From the NCBI GenBank assembly GCA_963797115.1, contig CAWCOH010000002.1, forward strand, positions 434,001-498,000: a stretch of DNA of 64,000 bases, in the 5' to 3' direction. The DNA is from AP-15 sp963797115. Lineage in GTDB: Bacteria; Pseudomonadota; Alphaproteobacteria; ATCC43930; CGMCC-115725. Each line of letters starts with the position of its first letter. Within the stretch, counting starts at the first letter, position 1. The notes under the pieces are model-generated. The model did not search any database. It was not told the origin of the DNA and saw only the letters and a program-made list of their open reading frames with translations. A program made the position numbers and the translations under genes. Below are positions 34,729 to 44,324 of the stretch, one piece after another.

Positions 34729-36225
34729 TCAGCCCGAATTGCGGACGTAGCCGTAACGCAGATTGCTGCGGCCCGGTCCGTTCTTCAGATAATCGGCCTT
34801 GATGTCGGCAAAGCGGTCGGGCTTGGCGAGTTCAGCCCGCTTGTCGAAATTATAGAGCCGCGTCGAGTTGCCGGCGAAGATTGCCGTCTTGACCGGGCCA
34901 TCGGCGGGTCCCAGCGGCTGGAACCCGTATTTCTTTTGCATGTCCTCGGGGATCTCAAGGCGACGCAGACCTTCGATCTGCCATTGCGGAGCGCCGGTCC
35001 ACACCGCATCGGTGCCCCACAGCACATGGTCGGCACCGAGCCCTTTGACCAGCATGCCCATCAATGCCGCCGCAAGGCGCGGCTCGGCCACCGCCGTCCA
35101 GGCGAAGAGCTGACCCAGATCGCCATAGACGTTGGTGACGCCGTATTTTTCCGGGATCTCGGCGAGGTCGCTGGTCCACGAGGTGCGGCCGATCCGGTCG
35201 AACTCTGCCATGCCCTCGGCCGGGGTGGCGCCGATCCAGCGGTAGCCCGAGTGGTAGATCAGGAAATTGAGCTGCGGCCAGTCCTTGGCCGCCTTGCCGA
35301 CATCGCTGACATCGGCATAGGGCCGCAACCGCGGAAATTTCTGCTCGATCGCTGGTGCAAACAGCCCCTTGTGGATGCAGACATTCTTGATCCCCGATTT
35401 CGCCGCCTTCTCGTAGAAGGGGTACATCAGCTTCTCATCGTCGAGATGGAAGGGATAGTGGGCGAGCTCCTTGTGGGTGTTGTCGCCGACGGTGTAGCCC
35501 TTCCACGAATCGGGCTTGTAAACCTCGATCGCCTTGTCGATTTGCTCAAGCCAGCCGGGCCAGCCCGGCGTGATCGTGAAGTGCGCCATCATCCGCCGCG
35601 TGCCGGCCTCCTTGTTGACCTGCTCGCGGATTTTGAACACCTGCTCCTGTGGGATGAACCAGTCCTCGGGCACCTCCGAGGGCGAGTTCGACAACAGCGC
35701 CACCTTGGTGTCGCTGTCCATGTAGATCTCTTTGATGTAGTTGGTGTATTTGAGATCGTCGATGGTCTGCTCTTTCTCGCCGATCGCCTTGTTCCAGCCC
35801 GCTTTGCCAACCGCCTCGCGCGCTTTGATGAACCCCATCAACCGCGTGTCGTCGCGCAGGAAATGGGTGTGGCCGTCGATGATGAACTGCTTCGACAATG
35901 CCTGCGCACGTTCAGCCGCCATGTCTGGTGTCGCGGCCTCGGCCATGCTGACCTCGAAGAGCCGGCCGAACACCTGGTTCATCGCGACAAACGACGCCGC
36001 CATACCGGCAGCGGTCTGAAAAAAGCGCCGGCGCGACAAGCCTTGCTGTCGGGCGAGCCGATCGCTCATTTCCTTGAGCCGGGCCTCGACCTCGCGCTGC
36101 TCGGCGCTTTGCGGCACCGGCAGGTATTCGTCGCTCGACACGATCTGGGTCGGCACCGGCGACGGAAACGATGCTGTCTCCGCCGGCTGCAGTTCGCGAA
36201 GTTGCTCATCAGTCAGGAATTTCAT
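34729..36225 (-). CDS. amidohydrolase with internal Tat-type signal
   Basis: 498 aa. After about 60 polar residues comes SRRRFFQTAAGMAASFVAMN, a twin-arginine signal placed unusually far from the N terminus. The amidohydrolase_2 domain starts at about 113 with IIDGHTHF (HxH metal ligands), then NVCIHKGLF, LIYHSGYRW and HVLWGTDAVW (late Asp). The predicted location is periplasmic and the substrate is unknown. It begins the run of three metal-dependent hydrolase-fold genes read in the same direction, with 25 nt to the next. Confidence 0.82.
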   Translation of the reverse strand: MKFLTDEQLRELQPAETASFPSPVPTQIVSSDEYLPVPQSAEQREVEARLKEMSDRLARQQGLSRRRFFQTAAGMAASFVAMNQVFGRLFEVSMAEAATPDMAAERAQALSKQFIIDGHTHFLRDDTRLMGFIKAREAVGKAGWNKAIGEKEQTIDDLKYTNYIKEIYMDSDTKVALLSNSPSEVPEDWFIPQEQVFKIREQVNKEAGTRRMMAHFTITPGWPGWLEQIDKAIEVYKPDSWKGYTVGDNTHKELAHYPFHLDDEKLMYPFYEKAAKSGIKNVCIHKGLFAPAIEQKFPRLRPYADVSDVGKAAKDWPQLNFLIYHSGYRWIGATPAEGMAEFDRIGRTSWTSDLAEIPEKYGVTNVYGDLGQLFAWTAVAEPRLAAALMGMLVKGLGADHVLWGTDAVWTGAPQWQIEGLRRLEIPEDMQKKYGFQPLGPADGPVKTAIFAGNSTRLYNFDKRAELAKPDRFADIKADYLKNGPGRSNLRYGYVRNSG

Positions 36226-36250
36226 TGGTCCCTCCCTAAGACAAAGCAGC

Positions 36251-37336
36251 CTACCTCGGGGGCGTGGGAATTTCGAGATTCAGCAGTCGGGCGGCGTTGC
36301 TGCCGAGGATCGCCTTGCGCTCGGCATCGTCAAGCCCGGGCGTGCCCTCGATCATGCCGACCGGATCGGTCTCGCCCATATCAGCGGGGTAATCGGTACC
36401 CATCAGGATGTGGTCCGCGCCGTATTGGTCGACGAGATAGTCGAGTTGATGGTGGGTGTAGACGAGCGCATCGAAATACACCCGCTTCAGATATGTGGTC
36501 GGCATGCGGCGGAGTTGCTCGCAGCAATCCGGGCGCGCCGAGGCGGCATGGTCTATGCGCCCGGAATAGGCCGGCAGAAACCCGCCGCCGTGGGCGACCA
36601 CGAGCTTTAGGTTGGGGTAATCGCGCAGAACCCCGCCGAAGATCAGATGATGCAGTGCCACCGTCGAGTCTAGCGGGTTGCCAATTACATTGGCGAAGTA
36701 GTGGCTGGCGAAGCGCCCGGCCTCGGTGAATCCGTCCGGGTGCATGAAGACCACCAGCCCCAATTCTTCGCAGCGAGCGAAGATCTTGCGAAAGCGCTCA
36801 GCCGACAGATCTTCGCCGGCAACGTGGGTCATGATCTCGATGCCGCGAAAGCCCAACGACTTGTGCAGCCGGTCGAGCTCGGCGACGGCGAGATCGGGCG
36901 CCTGAAACGGAACCGTGCCGAGCCCGACAAAGCGGTCGGGGTAGCGCCCGCAGATCTCGGCGATGAAATCGTTGACGGCGCGCGAGGTTTCGCGGCCGAG
37001 ATCTGGGTCGGCGCCGTAATAGGTCTGGCGCGGCGCCGGCGAGATCGCCTGGATGTCGATCCCCATGCGGTCCATGTCCTCGATCCGCTGTTCGGGCGAA
37101 GAGCCCTGCAGGCGGGTGCGTTCGCCATTCTGCCGGTTGATCGAGCGACTGCCCTCGTTGGCCGCGGTTTCGAGAAACCATTGCGAGACGGCTTTATCGC
37201 CTTCGACCAGCGCCGCTGCTTTGTCGCTGCGAACATGGCAATGAATGTCGATCGTGAACCATTTGCCCCGCGCATGCACCGGGCCGGGGAAGCGCCCGGG
37301 GATTTCCGCGCCGGGCGGCAAGCATTTGAACAGCAT
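36251..37336 (-). CDS. amidohydrolase, ACMSD-like (copy 1)
   Basis: 361 aa metal-dependent decarboxylase/hydrolase of the ACMSD family. The ligands are FTIDIHCH (HxH), VVFMHPDGF (His), VVAHGGGFLPAY (His) and ILMGTDYPADM (Asp). The family decarboxylates aromatic-ring-cleavage products or hydroxybenzoates. It is about three-quarters identical by eye to the next gene upstream (37353-38438), with identical length and termini, indicating a tandem duplication. Confidence 0.85.
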   Translation of the reverse strand: MLFKCLPPGAEIPGRFPGPVHARGKWFTIDIHCHVRSDKAAALVEGDKAVSQWFLETAANEGSRSINRQNGERTRLQGSSPEQRIEDMDRMGIDIQAISPAPRQTYYGADPDLGRETSRAVNDFIAEICGRYPDRFVGLGTVPFQAPDLAVAELDRLHKSLGFRGIEIMTHVAGEDLSAERFRKIFARCEELGLVVFMHPDGFTEAGRFASHYFANVIGNPLDSTVALHHLIFGGVLRDYPNLKLVVAHGGGFLPAYSGRIDHAASARPDCCEQLRRMPTTYLKRVYFDALVYTHHQLDYLVDQYGADHILMGTDYPADMGETDPVGMIEGTPGLDDAERKAILGSNAARLLNLEIPTPPR

Positions 37337-37352
37337 CTCGGGATCCCCTCGA

Positions 37353-38438
37353 TCAACCCGGTGCGGCCGGGATCTCGATATTCAGCAGCCGCGCGGCGTT
37401 GCGGCCGAGGATCGCCCGGCGCTCGGCGTCGTCGAGCCCGCCGGCACCCTCGACAAAGCCGATCGGGTCGATCTCGCCCATATCGGCGGGATAGTCGGTG
37501 CCCATCAGCACATGATCGGCACCATACTGTTCGACGAGATATTCGAGCTGATGATGGGTGAAGACGATCGTGTCGAAGTAGAGCCGCTTCAAGTATTCCG
37601 TCGGCATCCGGTGGATTTGCTCGCAGCAGTCGGGGCGCGCAGACGCGGCATGATCGATGCGGCCCGAATAAGCCGGTAGATAGCCGCCGCCGTGGGCGAT
37701 GACGAGCTTGAGATTGGGATAGGCGTGCAGCACGCCGCCAAAGATCAGGTGATGAACGGCGACGGTCGAATCGAGCGGGTTGCCGATCACGTTGACCAAA
37801 TAATGGTCGGCGAACCGCCGCGCTTCGGGAAACCCGGTCGGGTGCATAAAGATCAGCATTCCGAGCTCCTCGACCCGCGCGAAGATCTTGCGAAAGCGCT
37901 CGGCGGAGAGATCCTCGCCGGCGACATTGGTGGCAATTTCGATGCCGCGGAACCCCAGTGATTTGTGGAGCCGGTCGAGTTCGGCGACGGCGAGATCGGG
38001 CGCCTGGAACGGCACCGTGCCGAGCGGGGCGAAGCGATCGGGATGACGGCCGGCAATGTCGGCAAGATTGTCGTTGACGACCCGCGCGGTGGCGATGCCG
38101 AGATCGGGGTCGGCGGCATAATAGGTCTGGTTTGGCGAGGGCGAGATCGCCTGGATGTCGATCCCCATCCGGTCCATGTCCGCGAGGCGGTTTTCAATCG
38201 ACGTGAACTGGGTGCGGTTGCGTTCCGCCTGTTGTCGGTTGACCTCGCGGGTGCGCTCGTTGGCGTACACCTCGCGCGGGTGCCGCGTCGCATCGGCATT
38301 GCCGGCGACCATCTCAACTGCCTTCGGGGTCAGCACGTGACAATGGATGTCGACGGTGAACCATTTGCCGCCCGCATGCACCGGCCCCGGAAACCGCCCC
38401 GGAATTTGCGCGCCCGGTGGCAGGCATTTGAACAGCAT
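37353..38438 (-). CDS. amidohydrolase, ACMSD-like (copy 2)
   Basis: 361 aa, the probable first gene of the three. It shares with copy 1 the start MLFKCLPPGA(E/Q)IPGRFPGPVH, DIHCH, FMHPTGF, IAHGGGYLPAY and LMGTDYPADMGE. The differences cluster at about 35-80, a loop region near the active site, so the two may differ in substrate. The 16-nt spacing to copy 1 implies co-transcription. Confidence 0.85.
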   Translation of the reverse strand: MLFKCLPPGAQIPGRFPGPVHAGGKWFTVDIHCHVLTPKAVEMVAGNADATRHPREVYANERTREVNRQQAERNRTQFTSIENRLADMDRMGIDIQAISPSPNQTYYAADPDLGIATARVVNDNLADIAGRHPDRFAPLGTVPFQAPDLAVAELDRLHKSLGFRGIEIATNVAGEDLSAERFRKIFARVEELGMLIFMHPTGFPEARRFADHYLVNVIGNPLDSTVAVHHLIFGGVLHAYPNLKLVIAHGGGYLPAYSGRIDHAASARPDCCEQIHRMPTEYLKRLYFDTIVFTHHQLEYLVEQYGADHVLMGTDYPADMGEIDPIGFVEGAGGLDDAERRAILGRNAARLLNIEIPAAPG

Positions 38439-38497
38439 GACAGGCTTCTCCCCTCGGTTTCAGCCATATTATGCCGTTTCTCACAATGCGGCGAGTA

Positions 38498-38750
38498 TCA
38501 GCGCTATGCGCAGATAAGTCTTCGCAGGGCACTGCTGCGCTACGGGGTCGGCGCATTCGTCATCATCGCCACGGGCACATAGCTGCCCTTTGTGGCCGGC
38601 GATCTCGCCGATGTCATGGGCTGGCGGACAACCTTTGTCGAAATGTATCGGTCGCTGGTGCGCGTTCTTCGGGCAGTCGGGTGGGTCAGTTTGGGTCTGT
38701 TAGTCATGTATCTGCTCAACTCCTACGTGCTCTACATCGAAGGCTCATGA
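38498..38750 (+). pseudogene. Na+/Ca2+ antiporter remnant
   Basis: One frame encodes RALLRYGVGAFVIIATGT, then a TAG (38580-38582), then LPFVAGDLADVMGWRTTFV. It jumps directly to RVLRAVGWVSLGLLVMYLLNSYVLY and stops at 38750. The first part matches the start of the second half of CaCA exchangers and the last part matches their final helix, so about 60 residues between them are deleted and the gene's first half is gone. Confidence 0.6.
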
Positions 38751-38769
38751 TGCCGAGCCGAAAGATACG

Positions 38770-41406
38770 ATGAGACCGGCGAAAGAGGCTCCGGTGTGGC
38801 ACGACCTCACCGCCGAGATGGCTGTCCAGCTGCTCGAATCCGATCTCGACAACGGACTGACCCCGAACGAAGCAGCGCGACGTATCGCGCGAGAGGGGCC
38901 GAATGAGATCCGCGAGCAAGGCCGGCGCAGCCTGTTCAGCATGCTCGTCGCGCAGTTCAAGGATTTCATGATCCTGGTTCTGATCGCCGCGGCGCTGGTC
39001 TCGGGAGTGATCGGCGACGCCGAAGACACAATCGTGATACTCGCAATTGTGGTGCTGAACGCCGCGATCGGCTTCCTGCAGGATTTCCGTGCAGAACGCG
39101 CCATGTCTGCACTGAAGCAACTCGCCGCCTTGAAGGCTACGGTCGTCCGCGCCGGGCGGCGGCAGATGATCCCGGCTGCCGAGATCGTACCTGGCGATAT
39201 TGTGCTGTTGGAGGCGGGGAGATCGGTTCCCGCGGACTTGAGGCTGATCGAAGCGCCGCAGCTAAAGATAACCGAGGCGGCGCTGACCGGCGAAGCCGTG
39301 CCCATGGAAAAGCGCACTGTACCTCTCGCGGATCCCGCGCTTGGACTCGCCGATCGGGACAACATGGCCTTCAAGGGCACCGTCGTGACCTACGGTCGCG
39401 CGCGCGGTCTTGCCATCGCCACCGGCATGGCGACCGAAATCGGCAAGATCGTCGGCATGCTGGAGGCCGTACCGGCCGCCCAGACGCCCTTGCAGAAGCG
39501 CCTCGCCGTATTCGGCCGGCAGCTGGCCGTGGGTGTGCTGGTGATCTGCGCCATCGTGTTTGTGGCTGGCGTGTTGCGCGGCGAGCCCGCGCTGCTGATG
39601 TTGCTCACCGCGCTCAGCCTTGCGGTAGCGGCAATTCCCGAGGCGCTGCCCGCGATCGTGACCGTGATGCTGGCTCTGGGTGCACGCAACATGGCCAGTC
39701 GCAACGCCCTGGTACGGCGTCTCCCGGCCGTCGAGACCCTCGGGTCGGTTAGCTATATCTGCACGGACAAGACGGGCACATTGACCCTCAACGAGATGCG
39801 CGCGGTGGAGGTATACGTCGCGGGCGAGCGACGCGCTGCCTCCGGGCTCGACACCACCAGCGCCTGCGTGAGGCGGCTGCTCGAGGCGCTGGCGCTGTGC
39901 AACGACGCCGGTCACGGCGAGCGTGGCGAGCTCGTCGGCGATCCCACCGAGGTCGCATTGTGGCGCATCGCCGCCGATGCCGGCTTAGACAAGCGGGCTT
40001 TGCAACAGGCCGCACCGCGGAGCCTGGAGTTGCCGTTCGACTCCCAGCGTAAACGCATGACGACGTTCCACCGCGATCGCGCCGGGTTTGTTGCCTATAC
40101 CAAGGGAGCGCCCGAAACCGTCCTTGATCGCTGCGCCCGGTTCATCGACGAAAAGCGTGGCGGCGCCGCCGACCGGGATCGGCTGCTGGCTGTCGCCGAA
40201 GCTATGGCGAGCGATGGGCTGCGGGTGCTCGCCGTGGGGTGCCGCAAATGGGCTGAGCTGCCCCGCGACGGCGATGCCGAAACCATCGAGCGGGACCTCG
40301 CTCTCCTGGGCTTCGTCGGGCTTTTGGACCCGCCGCGACCCGAGGCGGAGCAAGCGGTTGCGATGTGCAAATCGGCCGGCATCACGCCGGTGATGATCAC
40401 GGGCGATCATCCGATGACCGCTCGCGCGATCGCCGGCGCGCTAGGCATACTCGCCCCCGGAGACATCGTGCTGACCGGCCGCGAACTGCGGCGGCTTTCC
40501 GATGCGCAACTGGCCGAGAAGATCGCGAATACGCGAGTCTATGCTCGGGTCGACCCCGAGCAAAAGATTCGGATCGTTGCGGCGGTTCAAGCTCGCGGCG
40601 AGTTCGTCGCAATGACCGGTGACGGCGTCAACGATGCGCCCGCACTTGCCCAGGCTGAAATTGGCGTCGCCATGGGCAAGACGGGGACCGACGTAGCGCG
40701 CGAGGCTGCAAGCCTCGTATTGCTGGACGACAACTTTGCCACGATCGTCGCCGCTGTCGCCGAGGGACGGCGGATTTTCGATAATATTCGAAAGTTCATC
40801 CGCTACGTTCTGACCTGCAACGCTGCCGAAATCTGGACGATCTTCCTGGCGCCATTCTTCGGCTTGCCGATTCCGCTGCTCCCCATTCACATATTGTGGG
40901 TCAACCTGGTGACGGACGGGCTGCCGGGCTTGGCGCTGGCCGCAGAACCGTCCGAAAAAGGAGCGATGCAGCGACCGCCGCGACCCCCGGGAGAAAGCAT
41001 TTTCGCCCGTGGCATGTGGCAGCACATCCTATGCGTCGGATTGATGATGGCAGGCATCGCGCTATTGACCCAGGCCTGCGCTATTCAGCTGGGATCCGAC
41101 CATTGGCAGACTATGGTGTTCACGGTGCTGACATTGTCACAAATGGGGAATGTGCTCGCCGGCCGTTCCGAGCGCGACTTATTGTTTGGCCAAGGCCTGC
41201 TGTCCAATCTCCCGCTGCTCGGAGCCGTACTCGTCACGGTGATACTGCAATTCGCGGTCGTCTACATTCCGTTCCTGAACCCCGTCTTCAGGACCGCGCC
41301 GCTGACTCTTCCGGAAATGGCGGCATGCTTGATTCTCTCAAGTATCGTATTCGGTGTTATTGAGATCGAAAAATGGGTTGCGCGCCGTGGTCTCGCTACC
41401 CGCTGA
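38770..41406 (+). CDS. P-type ATPase, Ca2+-type cation pump
   Basis: 878 aa. Domains run in order: N-terminal cation-ATPase domain (LTAEMAVQLLESDLDNGL), actuator with LTGEAVPMEK, phosphorylation site DKTGTLTLNEM, ATP-binding KGAPETVLDRC and hinge MTGDGVNDAPAL. In the fourth membrane helix the motif is IPEALPAIVT (PEGLP-like) and in the sixth HILWVNLVTDGLPGLALA with the N-x-x-T-D of SERCA/PMR1-type Ca2+ pumps. It should export Ca2+ or Mn2+ using ATP. ATG 38770 lies 20 nt after the antiporter remnant, consistent with an ancestral Ca2+-efflux pair. Confidence 0.88.
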   Translation: MRPAKEAPVWHDLTAEMAVQLLESDLDNGLTPNEAARRIAREGPNEIREQGRRSLFSMLVAQFKDFMILVLIAAALVSGVIGDAEDTIVILAIVVLNAAIGFLQDFRAERAMSALKQLAALKATVVRAGRRQMIPAAEIVPGDIVLLEAGRSVPADLRLIEAPQLKITEAALTGEAVPMEKRTVPLADPALGLADRDNMAFKGTVVTYGRARGLAIATGMATEIGKIVGMLEAVPAAQTPLQKRLAVFGRQLAVGVLVICAIVFVAGVLRGEPALLMLLTALSLAVAAIPEALPAIVTVMLALGARNMASRNALVRRLPAVETLGSVSYICTDKTGTLTLNEMRAVEVYVAGERRAASGLDTTSACVRRLLEALALCNDAGHGERGELVGDPTEVALWRIAADAGLDKRALQQAAPRSLELPFDSQRKRMTTFHRDRAGFVAYTKGAPETVLDRCARFIDEKRGGAADRDRLLAVAEAMASDGLRVLAVGCRKWAELPRDGDAETIERDLALLGFVGLLDPPRPEAEQAVAMCKSAGITPVMITGDHPMTARAIAGALGILAPGDIVLTGRELRRLSDAQLAEKIANTRVYARVDPEQKIRIVAAVQARGEFVAMTGDGVNDAPALAQAEIGVAMGKTGTDVAREAASLVLLDDNFATIVAAVAEGRRIFDNIRKFIRYVLTCNAAEIWTIFLAPFFGLPIPLLPIHILWVNLVTDGLPGLALAAEPSEKGAMQRPPRPPGESIFARGMWQHILCVGLMMAGIALLTQACAIQLGSDHWQTMVFTVLTLSQMGNVLAGRSERDLLFGQGLLSNLPLLGAVLVTVILQFAVVYIPFLNPVFRTAPLTLPEMAACLILSSIVFGVIEIEKWVARRGLATR

Positions 41407-41411
41407 AGATC

Positions 41412-42255
41412 CTACCAAGCTTGGCGCACCAACACGTCGCACGGCGGACATTCGAGAAAGGCAAGGGCCATGCTGCCGAGCAGCGTGAGAGCCGCACCCC
41501 TTCGGCCGTGAGTGCCGAGGACGAGCAGATTCGCCTTCCTGGTGCGGACTTCGTCTTCGATTATGTCAAGCGCGCGACCCTCCTTTACGAGACAGGTGAT
41601 CGTCTGCGGCTTTCTGCTGATGGTACCGAGAATGGTTGCCATCTCCTGCTCGATCATGCGTGCAAGGCTGGCGTTCCTTTCGCGCTCGATTTCGTCGCGG
41701 GTGCTTTGTGGGGACAGAAACGCCGATAAGAGTGTCCGGTAGGCGTGGAGCAAGGCAAACCCCGCATCAGGTGCGATGCTTAACGCCGACTGCACGGCGT
41801 AACGCGAGGCGACCGAAAAATCGACGCCGCCGATACATTTCTATACGACCCCTGCGGTTCGTCCCGCACAACGAGTACCGGCCGACGAGATGCACGGATG
41901 ACCCGTTGCATCGTAGAGCCGTGGAGGAAACCGGGGGCTGTCAGTTCCTTAGCACGGGCACAATCAAGTCGCAATTGCGGGTGTGTGGCTTCACTCGCGA
42001 TCGCCTGCCAGTTCTCACGCTCCGTGACGGCAACTTCCGTAACTGCAGCGCATCTTAGCAGGTATCGCACGTCACGTCGTGCTGATTATCTCCCTGGCCC
42101 TACTGACAATTGGGAGGTTAGGTGTTCAGGCAAATCCTCACCGACAACATGAACAACCGTGAGCTGGGTGGGGAGCTTTCGAGCCAGGAGGGTTGCTCGC
42201 GTTACTGCCTGTTCCGAACAACCAGACGGTCAGTGGCGACAAGAGTGGCTTTCAC
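41412..42255 (-). pseudogene. tandem-domain universal stress protein, frameshifted
   Basis: Intact relatives are ~280 aa, two UspA domains. Here GTG 42255 begins KATLVATD. After a shift it continues with LARKLPTQLTVVHVVGEDLPEHL, breaks at a TAA near 42090, resumes as VAVTERENWQAIASEA, shifts for NCDLIV, and resumes as LHGSTMQRVIRASRRPVLVV. One further shift near 41850 reaches GGVDFSVASRYAVQSALSIAP and the intact second domain to 41412. At least three frameshifts and one stop: no full protein. Confidence 0.75.
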
Positions 42256-42323
42256 GATAGTGACACCGATGTTTATTGGCGGCTCCCGACGTCGTAACAG
42301 GACAGGAGCTACTGACGCGCCGG

Positions 42324-42752
42324 TTACGCGGCCTCGTCCTCGGCCTCGTCCTCGGCGGCGGGGGTCGGGCCGGAGTCCTTGCCCTTGGCTTCGGGATCGC
42401 GATCGACGAGTTCGATCACCGCCATCGCGGCATCGTCCCCATAGCGGTATCCGGCCTTGACGATACGGGTGTAGCCCCCGGCGCGCGTCGCGTATCGTTG
42501 TGCCAGGGTAGTCATCAGTTTGTCGGCCAGCGCAGTATCCTGCAGTGCTGCAATCGCCCGCCGCCGCCCTGCCAGACCGCCACGCTTGCCGCTAGTAATC
42601 AGCCGCTCTACGATCGGGCGCAAATCCTTGGCTTTGGGTAGGGTCGTCGTGATCTGCTCATGCTTTATCAGGGCGGCAGCGAGGCTCTCGAACATCGCCT
42701 TGCGGTGAGCGGTTTTGCGGCTAAAGCTGCGGCCGCGGAGGCGATGGCGCAT
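42324..42752 (-). CDS. rplQ: 50S ribosomal protein L17
   Basis: 142 aa. The canonical start RHRLRGRSFSRKTAHRKAMF and KHEQITTTLPKAKDLRPIVERLIT are present. The C-terminal 20 residues are an acidic Glu/Ala-rich tail seen in several alphaproteobacteria. Last gene of the alpha operon, 10 nt after rpoA. Confidence 0.95.
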   Translation of the reverse strand: MRHRLRGRSFSRKTAHRKAMFESLAAALIKHEQITTTLPKAKDLRPIVERLITSGKRGGLAGRRRAIAALQDTALADKLMTTLAQRYATRAGGYTRIVKAGYRYGDDAAMAVIELVDRDPEAKGKDSGPTPAAEDEAEDEAA

Positions 42753-42762
42753 GGCATCATCC

Positions 42763-43779
42763 TCAATAGGGCTCGTCGAGGCGCTTGGCCAATTCTTCGA
42801 TGTTCTCAGGCGGCCAGTTCACTATTTCCATTCCGAGATGCAGCCCCATCTGGGCCAATACTTCTTTGATCTCGTTGAGCGATTTGCGCCCGAAATTCGG
42901 CGTCCGCAGCATTTCCGCTTCGGATTTCTGAACCAGGTCGCCGATATAGACGATGTTGTCGTTCTTCAAGCAGTTGGCGGAGCGCACCGACAACTCGAGT
43001 TCGTCGACTTTGCGCAGCAGGTTCTTGTTGAACGGCAATTCGCTCGGGCGAATTTCCTCCGACGGATGGCGCGGCTCTTCGAAGTTGATGAAGAGCTGGA
43101 GCTGATCCTGAAGGATACGAGCCGCCAGTGCCACGGCATCCTCGGGCGTCACCGCACCATTGGTTTCGAGCCGGATGGAGAGCCTGTCGTAATCCGTGAC
43201 CTGACCGATGCGGGTGTTCTCCACCCTGTAGGACACCTTTCGCACCGGGCTGAACAGAGCGTCGACCGGGATCAGGCCGATTGGTGCGTCCTCCGGCCGA
43301 TTTTGAGTCGCGGCGACATATCCCTTGCCGGCCTCGACAGTTAGTTCCATCGCAATCTTCGTACCGCTGTCCAGCGTGCAGATCACTAGTTCGGGGTTCA
43401 TGATGTCGATGTCGTGGCCGGTCTCGATCGCGCCGGCGCGAACCTCGCCGGGGCCGTTTGCGCGCAGGCGCATGCGCTTCGGCTCTTCTCCATACATCCG
43501 CAGGTCGATGCTCTTGACGTTGAGCACGATGTCGGTGATGTCTTCGAGCACACCCGGAATCGAAGAGAACTCATGGAGCACACCCTCGATCTGCATCGAG
43601 GTGACCGCCGCTCCCTGCAAGGAGGAAAGCAGCACGCGACGTAATGCGTTGCCGAGGGTCAGTCCGAAGCCGCGCTCAAGCGGCTCGGCGACGACCGTGG
43701 CAACGCGCTTCGGATCATCTCCCGACTCGACCGAAAGCTGCTTCGGCTTAATCAGCGTCTGCCAGTTTTTTTAAATCAC
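42763..43779 (-). CDS. rpoA: RNA polymerase alpha subunit, in-frame TAA at codon 3
   Basis: Conceptual 338 codons, the normal length. The alpha-NTD (KQLSVESGDD, PLERGFGLTLGNALRRVLLSSLQG) and alpha-CTD (ELEVRSANCLKN-like, LVQKSEAEMLRTPNFGRKSLNEI) are complete. The expected start is the second GTG at 43779, with GAGG 8 nt upstream. It reads GTG ATT TAA AAA AAC TGG where the family reads Met-Ile-Gln-Lys-Asn-Trp. The third codon (43771-43773) is therefore a stop in place of Gln. The next in-frame GTG is at 43635 and would remove the first ~48 residues, including the assembly helix. Either a sequence error, or initiation at a near-cognate codon such as CTG just downstream. Confidence 0.9.
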
Positions 43780-43889
43780 CACTCGAACCTCAGTCGTTGG
43801 ATGCGGAGGTCATCCGCAATGTAAGCCGGCCGCGCGGTTTTGCTGAAATCGGCCCTGAGCCCCTCCGCCCTCCAAAAGGGCGGTGTTCA

Positions 43890-44288
43890 TCAGACTCGAC
43901 GCCGCTTGGGCGGCCGACAGCCATTATGCGGGATCGGCGTGACGTCCCGAATCGATGTAACCGCAAATCCTACCGCCTGCAGAGCACGCAGCGCCGATTC
44001 CCGCCCCGAGCCTGGGCCCTTGACCTCGATGTCGACGGTACGCATGCCATGCTCCATGGCCTTTCGTCCGGCGTCTTCCGCGGCGACTTGCGCCGCGTAA
44101 GGGGTCGACTTGCGCGAGCCCTTGAAGCCCTGGCTCCCCGACGACGACCAGGCGATCGTATTGCCCTGAGCGTCGGTGATCGTGATCATCGTATTGTTGA
44201 AGGTGGCGTTCACATGCGCCGTGCCCGAAGTGATGTTCTTGCGCTCGCGCCGGCGCAGGCGCGGCGCCGCTGCCGCCGTTCTCGCCAT
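43890..44288 (-). CDS. rpsK: 30S ribosomal protein S11
   Basis: 132 aa; GTAHVNATFNNTMITITDAQGN and the GCRPPKRRRV C terminus are diagnostic. The gap to rpoA is 110 nt, a little long for this junction. SD-like AAGC precedes ATG 44288. Confidence 0.96.
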   Translation of the reverse strand: MARTAAAAPRLRRRERKNITSGTAHVNATFNNTMITITDAQGNTIAWSSSGSQGFKGSRKSTPYAAQVAAEDAGRKAMEHGMRTVDIEVKGPGSGRESALRALQAVGFAVTSIRDVTPIPHNGCRPPKRRRV

Positions 44289-44324
44289 CTAATGCTTTCG
44301 TCGTTCGAGTTTGACCTACGGGAT

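Noticed and set aside
43771..43773. Stop-codon recoding or slippage on the A7 run to rescue rpoA
   Set aside because: The TAA precedes the A run, so gaining or losing A residues does not remove it, and TAA ends other genes in the window normally.
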